Assembly (NCBI RefSeq): GCF_000004825.1
Contig: NW_008805085.1
Location: 992,001 to 1,056,000 of the forward strand
Length of the DNA stretch: 64,000 nt
Reading direction: 5' to 3'
Source: Heterostelium album PN500
Lineage: Eukaryota > Evosea > Eumycetozoa > Acytosteliales > Acytosteliaceae
Part shown: in pieces, positions 59,001 to 64,000 of the stretch
Numbering within the stretch: the stretch's first letter is position 1
Layout of the letters: every line of letters begins with the position of its first letter
Notes under the pieces: model-generated
What the model was told of the DNA's origin: nothing
Database searches by the model: none
The model's input: only the letters and a program-made list of their open reading frames with translations
Position numbers and translations under genes: made by a program

Positions 59001-59404
59001 TTGTTATTGCTCAATCCCACATAATATTGTTGTTGTTGAATACTTGGATGATAATTGGGGTATGGGTGATGATTAAAAATTGGTTGGTGTGGTTGTTGTT
59101 GTTGAATTAGTCCATTATAATGTGGTTGTTGCGGTTGTTGTGGTTGTTGTTGTTGATTTTGATGTTGATTTTGATGTTGATTTTGTTGTTGTAGATTTTG
59201 CATATACATTGCAGTGGCCCCACTATTATTGTTATTACCAGTGTTATCCGTCAAACCAACTCCATTGTTGCCACTGACATCGGAAACCATTGAAATTGAA
59301 GATGTATTTGGATTATCTACAAATAATGAATGCTCATTCTCGTCGTACATTCCATAATAGAGTGACTTGTTGTTTAAAAAGTTACCACCATCATACATTT
59401 CCAT
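56018..59404 (-). CDS. Large low-complexity protein, probably nuclear; family unknown
   Basis: Exons 59404-58874, 58803-58011 and 57930-56018 close in frame at 1078 residues. Most is Asn, Gln, Ser, Pro and Thr low complexity. A basic stretch STKKPAKPRKKQTKNQ (~436-451) spans the second intron and looks like a nuclear-localisation or AT-hook-like signal; GARGKKKKLRLVIKD (~550) and the C-terminal KVKKERKKKQSQ are similar. The only complex, conserved-looking part is about residues 670-770, from FFLNQEFAKKLRDTL through SMDESAKRDFSSSFSELSND to INFFLFRMMMLPN, mostly helical. Dictyostelid transcription regulators often look like this, but I recognise no DNA-binding domain and assign no function. The start gives MEMYDGGNF; the stop is near an A/T spacer. 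Confidence 0.8.
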
Positions 59405-61650
59405 GATGGCAATTTTAATAGTTTTTTTTTTTTGTGATACTTAAAAAAAAAAACTACCTACTATTATTTATTATTATTTAAGATTCTAAATTTTTAGGTA
59501 TTTATTTACTTGATTTTATTTGCTGTTTTTTTATTTACTGTTTAATTATTTGCTGATTGGTGGGAGGTTATAGTATACAAAAAAAAAAAAAAAAAAGTTG
59601 CAAAACAAAAAAACTAGTAAAAAAAAAAAAGGGCAAGTGTGTTAAATGTAGGAACTATTTACTATTTATGATAAAGAGGACCTGAAATTTGCGAGAAAAA
59701 AATAAAAATAAAATAAAGATTAATTTTAAATAAAAAATAATTAAAATTTTAAAATATTGGAATAAAAATATAAAAATTATATAATTTTAGATTATTTGTT
59801 TGTTTGGTTGGTTGTTTTTGATGATTTGATTATTTAGAGTTTTAAATGACAAGCCAGCAACAAAACTCGGTGTTGGAGATGATGACCATTTAAGTATTCA
59901 AAAGAATTGTGCTATTTAATGTTATTTTTACTGTACTATCTGTTACTACTATTATCTATTGTTATGCTACTTTTACTACTTGTTTTATTGCTAATACTGT
60001 CTGTTACTGTTTGATTTATTATTATCAATCTTTTCAAATTAATTAATTTTAGATTTGATTGATGATCAATTTAAAATTTGATTGGATGGTGTTGATTGAG
60101 GTTTGAAAAAAAGATCTCTCACCTTTTGGTGTACAAAAATTGTAACGGTAAAATAAAAAAATAAAAAAGAAAAAACAAGAAAATTGAACCAAGTTGTAGA
60201 ATGGTAATTCTAACTATGAACAATAATAAATATAAGTGAGATAGAAATGGATAGTAGAATTATGAAATATGATAATGGTCAAACAATACAATAGTTATTG
60301 GTGGTTGGTTGGTTTGGTTAGGTGAGGGTTCGTCGAACAAACGTGATTGCTATTGATGTGGTGTTGGTGGTGTGGTGACAGTAATGATGATGCTGTTGTT
60401 GCGGATGATGTACTGAGATAAAACCAACTAACTGTTTTATTGTTACGTTACTCTACTCTATACTAATACTATGTTATTAAATTGTTCTTTACTGTTATTA
60501 TTATTATTCAAACTGTAGTTGTGTGAATAAAAAGTATGGATAGATTTGGAGATGGAGATGAGAATATTTAAATCACACTCAAGAGAAACAAGAGGCAAGT
60601 GAAAAAAAAAAAAAAAAACAAAAGAATAAAAAAATTCTACAACAAACAACACAACAACAATATAAGTATAATCTAAAGCAAAGGATGCCAGCCGAAGAAA
60701 GACAAACAAAACACAAAACACAAAAATAAATTCTAAAAAGTGAGAGAGAGTTGAGAGACAGACAAATTTGTGTAATTAGAGGTAAAATCGACAAGGGTAA
60801 TTTAAGGGGCTTTTAACCTATATTGCTACTCAACTTGAGTGGTCCATCTATTTGCATGCACCTTTTGCTAGGTTGTAAAAAAAAAAAAAAAAAAAACCAA
60901 AAACAATTGTTTTGTTTTTTTTATGCTGGGTGATAAATTTGAAATTAATTAAAAACTTGACACTCAGCGAGGAACCCATGGTATCGATTTTTTTTGATTT
61001 TTATCAAAAAGTTCCAAAAAAAACCAAAATTCTGCAAAAAAAAAAAAAAACAATAACCTCCTCCACGCACATTTGATCAAAATTTCTATCAAAAGTGGAA
61101 ACAAGGTTTTGCATCAAAAAAAAAAAACAAAAATTGTGAGTGCAAAGCACCACTTTTTTCGAAAGATGAATTTTTTTTTTTCTGTGGTGTGTAGCTGGAT
61201 AAAAGCAAAGTGTGGGTGTGTTAACGGATTTTTAAGTTTTGTGTGAAGTAAGAGGTGGCAAGCCGTCAATTGGAGGCAAGTCAAAACCAAAATTATTTCA
61301 TCATATTAATATACTAAATGTGGACTTATCATTGATCACAATGCCCAACAATTTCAATCAAATTAAAATTTAAATTATGTTTGTTTGAGAGGGTTGTGTG
61401 TGTGTCAGTGTGAGGTTTTGATGGAAATTACTTGGTTACCCCCTATCTATTTCCATCAATAATAATTATTCCTCACATTAAGCTACACCAAAATCAATCA
61501 AAACAAACTTTCAACACCTCATTATGAACTATCAATAAATTGTATTTTTTGAATTGTTTTTTTTTGCTCCTTTAAAATTTTTAAAATGATAAATAGCACT
61601 TGTCAGTTGAGCATCATTTTTCAAAAATAACCAAACCAAGTAGTAAATCG
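59405..61650. promoter_or_regulatory. 2.2-kb divergent spacer with many A/T runs
   Basis: Between the nuclear-type protein gene (-) and the methyltransferase (+). It is very A/T-rich with A-runs of up to 18 bases (for example 59579-59596 and 60878-60895). Poly-TTG-like sequence at 60345-60400 and a short palindrome ACTCAACTTGAGT (60828-60840) are present. An open stretch at 60458-60721 (-) is Phe/Val/Leu-rich and not convincing. Such long spacers in dictyostelids usually flank regulated genes; no specific site can be claimed. Confidence 0.5.
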
Positions 61651-63305
61651 ATGGATCAACTACTCAACGAACAACAACAATACTACAATAAGCGTAGTTG
61701 GTAAGTGTTGTTTGAATCAGTTAGATGAATTTTTCACTTTTTGTTGATCACCAACAACCTCATTTACTTGTTTTTTGTTTTTTTCTTATTTAATAATTAA
61801 TTGTTAGATGTTGTGATCTATCACCAACCCCGTTCCCCTTTTAAAAAAACAAAAACAAAACAAAAATTCATCATTAATTATCCCACCGAAATCGACATAT
61901 AAATTAAATAATGAACTCATAGTGCATAAATGGAAATGGTGTTATTAACAAGAATGATATGAATCGTGATGAAGAGGTGATTATTTTTAAAACATCAATC
62001 AGAAATTAAAACACACAACACCAATGCTCTTTGCAAATTAAACAAATTTAATTTCAAGATGTCGCCAAACTCCACAAAGTTTAAAAGCTATCTTTACCAA
62101 CCAATCATAGTCATTATAAATCACATCATAGTATCTTCAAACAATCACAAAAAAAAAAAAAAGAAAACAAAAAGTTCTAATAAACTTATTCACTGTGATT
62201 TGGGTTGTGGAGGTCACTGACCAAGCTTGTATTACAAGTAAATTGTTGGTGTTATCTCATTTTCTTTTTTGTAAAGAATCATTGTCAGAATAATATAACT
62301 CTGTTGTTTTTTGTTTTTTTGTCATTGTTACTAATACTATAATAGGGAATACGATAAATGGTGGAATCGTGTTGATGAATTTCATCAAAGCGAGTATCTA
62401 GATAATGAGTTTCATCAAAATAAAAAGCCAATTTTTGAGTTTATGAAATCCCTTACTGTTGGAGTTGCCAGACCAACAAACAACGAACAGAAAATCAATG
62501 TATTAGAGTTGGCACCAGGTAAGATGAAGAAATCAATACGCAGTCGGAAGGATCAGTAAAATACGACAATCATGATTATAATTCCTGATCTGCTTTTGCA
62601 AGCACCTTACAAATTAATTACTAAAACTTACAAATTAAATTTAAAACCCATTTAGGCACTGGAAATTTCACACAGTTTTTTTTGAATCAACCCAACCATT
62701 TCAAGATCCAATGTGAAGAGGGTTCGCCCGACATGATAGATGTTTTGAAGCACAAGTATGGTGACCTCATTAGCGTTATGGGCGCAGACTTTAAGATCAA
62801 CCAAACCAACTTGTTGTCTGATCAGTTCCAACCAGCTGAGAATAGCTATGACATCGTGTTCCTTGGATTCTTCATCAGCCATATCCCACCAGAACTGTTC
62901 AACCTATTCTTTAGCAAAGTGTTCAAGTGTTTGAGGCCACACGGTAAAATAGTATTTGCAGACTCTTACTATCCAACCCGCTACAAGACGAGAGCACACG
63001 AGAACACTATTTATAGAGTCGAATATAAACCAGAGACCCAAACTGATTATTCAAGTAATTACAAAAAAAATAATCTAAATATAACCAATGAGAAGATATA
63101 ATTATATTAATTTAATTTCAATCTTATAATAGTTGAAAGACAGTTGACAAATGGAGATAAATACAGAATCGTTAAAATTGGATTCTCTACCGAAGATATC
63201 ATCTCTATTTTGAATTCTGTTGGATTCATTATGGAAAAGGGTGACACTTGTGCAGTTAACTCAACTTTTATCTATGGTAGTTTCTCTAAACCTATCGAAC
63301 AATAG
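61651..63305 (+). CDS. Class I SAM-dependent methyltransferase
   Basis: Four exons, 61651-61700, 62346-62518, 62656-63054 and 63133-63305, encode 264 residues. The SAM-binding motif I is VLELAPGTGNFTQFF (~68), split by an intron after the first Gly. It is followed by the acidic residue at the end of strand 2 (CEEGSPDMID), motif IV-like YDIVFLGFFISHIPPE and post-motif HGKIVFADSYYP. Layout and length match the Methyltransf_11/25 type of small-molecule methyltransferases. The N-terminal EYDKWWNRVDEFHQ resembles phosphatase-like or thiopurine-type relatives, so the substrate is unknown. The first intron (645 bases) is very long for this genome; the 17-residue exon before it (MDQLLNEQQQYYNKRSW) is supported by a clean GTAAGT and an exact frame. 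The stop is TAG. Confidence 0.85.
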
Positions 63306-63581
63306 AAAGATTACCTATTTGAATATTTTAATAAAATTAATAAAAGAATATCTATTAGTTTTTAGTATAAATATATGATTTACAATCTTTTTTGTTTTTG
63401 AAGTTCTTCAAACAATCAGTTGACACACTAATTAATAAAATAAGAGACTTAACTTTAATTAAATTAAATAATATAAACAAAGAATTTTATTTTTTTTTGA
63501 AACATTGGAATGTTTGATCTAAAGTTGGTAGTGAAGGTGGTGGTGATTGTGGAGAGTTGATTGATATAATGTATAGATACT
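63306..63581. other. Convergent spacer before the right-edge gene
   Basis: A/T-rich up to about 63500. On the minus strand a second frame is open from 63627 to a TAA at 63487-63489 and overlaps the end of the neighbouring gene. Its Ser/Pro-rich piece (SINSPQSPPPSLPT) could be an alternative C-terminus. Confidence 0.4.
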
Positions 63582-64000
63582 TTAATTCAAGTTGGCAACC
63601 AAAGTATTGAAACGGGATTGCGGATGACTATATTGATAGCTATGACTGAATAGCTCGGTCTCTTTTTTGATTTGTGGGGTGGGAAGTGTAAAATTGTTTT
63701 GGTTCATATGTTGTTGGTTGCTCTGTGAATCAAATGAGACATTGTTGGATGAGTGAATAAATGATTGGTGTTGTAATTGTTGTTGAGTTTGTTGGTGATG
63801 TTGTTGTTGTTGATTGGCAATGGTACTTGAAGTAGCAAGTAAGAGAGTTGCATCGTCAGAATGTGGATAGTTATTGCTATTATTATGCGATGATGACAAT
63901 GGTAAGTTGGAATGAATCAAACAGAAATGTCTTTGGTAGTTTTGCTTTAACTCTTCCAATTGCTGTGGAGTCATGTGTGCGCTATGGTCGGCAATCTTTC
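63582..64000 (-). CDS. 3' end of a Gln/Asn/Ser-rich gene (partial)
   Basis: The frame is open to the window edge and ends at a TAA at 63582-63584, so only the last ~138 residues are present. The visible part has ADHSAHMTPQQLEELKQNYQ, then RHFCLIHSN, followed by Ser/His/Gln-rich low complexity and a tail with QIKKETELF and RFNTLVANLN. The Met inside AHMTPQQ is probably internal, because the same frame continues upstream. The helical LEELKQNYQRHFCLIH segment hints at a short structured region, but I recognise no family; a transcription regulator is possible. The frame to the left of the stop (see the spacer) might be a longer end if there is an unseen intron. Confidence 0.65.
   Translation of the reverse strand, partial: KIADHSAHMTPQQLEELKQNYQRHFCLIHSNLPLSSSHNNSNNYPHSDDATLLLATSSTIANQQQQHHQQTQQQLQHQSFIHSSNNVSFDSQSNQQHMNQNNFTLPTPQIKKETELFSHSYQYSHPQSRFNTLVANLN

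Noticed and set aside
60458-60794. Two hydrophobic open frames on -
   Set aside because: Made from TTTGT/TTC-rich spacer; no family match, no splice or start support.
1-64000. tRNA, rRNA, spliceosomal RNA and retroelement genes
   Set aside because: I looked for T-loop phrases (GGTTCRANNCC), snRNA cores and reverse transcriptase or integrase words on both strands and found none. A covariance-model scan would be decisive.

Overview
The window looks like nuclear DNA of a dictyostelid social amoeba. Intergenic DNA is extremely A+T-rich and full of A or T runs. Genes are closely packed on both strands, and introns are mostly 60-130 bases with GTAAGT-type donors. Proteins carry long Asn, Gln, Ser and Thr tracts. 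One gene encodes a dictomallein-type M66 protease, a family named from Dictyostelium. Coding regions use many C- and G-ending codons (for example CTC, ATC, CGC), which suggests a dictyostelid other than D. discoideum; I cannot name the species. I see no bacterial operons, rRNA or tRNA genes, CRISPR arrays or recognisable retroelements.

Layout, left to right: a tandem-domain E2F factor (+, 1.0-2.3 kb); a gelsolin/dual-specificity phosphatase (-, 3.0-6.7 kb); a 2.3-kb spacer; a divergent H2B-like histone-fold protein (+, 9.0-10.7 kb); a predicted mitochondrial membrane protein (-, 10.8-11.5 kb); the decapping scaffold EDC4/Ge-1 (+, 11.8-15.8 kb); a phosphatidylinositol transfer protein (-, 16.0-17.5 kb); an NR2C2AP homologue (+, 18.0-18.6 kb); a 13-exon Sec7/BIG Arf exchange factor (+, 19.3-25.4 kb); an epimerase-like SDR protein (-, 25.8-26.8 kb); CTP synthase (-, 27.6-29.5 kb); complex III subunit QCR8 (+, 30.8-31.1 kb); and a GT23-like fucosyltransferase (-, 31.8-33.7 kb). 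Then come two F-box-like/LRR paralogues in tandem (+, 35.7-40.5 kb), BORCS8 (-, 40.6-41.7 kb), a coiled-coil protein (+, 42.7-45.0 kb), a tiny three-exon IER3IP1/Yos1 gene (-, 45.2-45.6 kb), a LEA-like repeat protein (+, 46.8-48.1 kb), DDX54/Dbp10 helicase (+, 49.2-52.8 kb), the dictomallein-like protease (-, 53.3-55.4 kb), a large low-complexity nuclear-type protein (-, 56.0-59.4 kb), a SAM methyltransferase (+, 61.7-63.3 kb), and the 3' end of a Gln/Asn-rich gene (-) running off the right edge.

Most genes are housekeeping genes in divergent or convergent pairs, and the neighbours do not form one pathway. Several do touch membrane traffic (PITP, Sec7 exchange factor, BORCS8, IER3IP1) or gene expression (E2F, H2B-like protein, EDC4, DDX54). 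I rebuilt the exon structures by hand from splice motifs, reading-frame phase and family similarity. Every multi-exon model below closes in frame.

Most worth a second look: the H2B-like protein with a Gly/Ser-rich insert in its fold; a 26-bp perfect inverted repeat flanking 120 bases near 48.7 kb; the IER3IP1 gene, which has no long open frame; the gelsolin repeat split by low-complexity sequence in the phosphatase; and near-identical 120-bp repeats inside the LEA-like gene.
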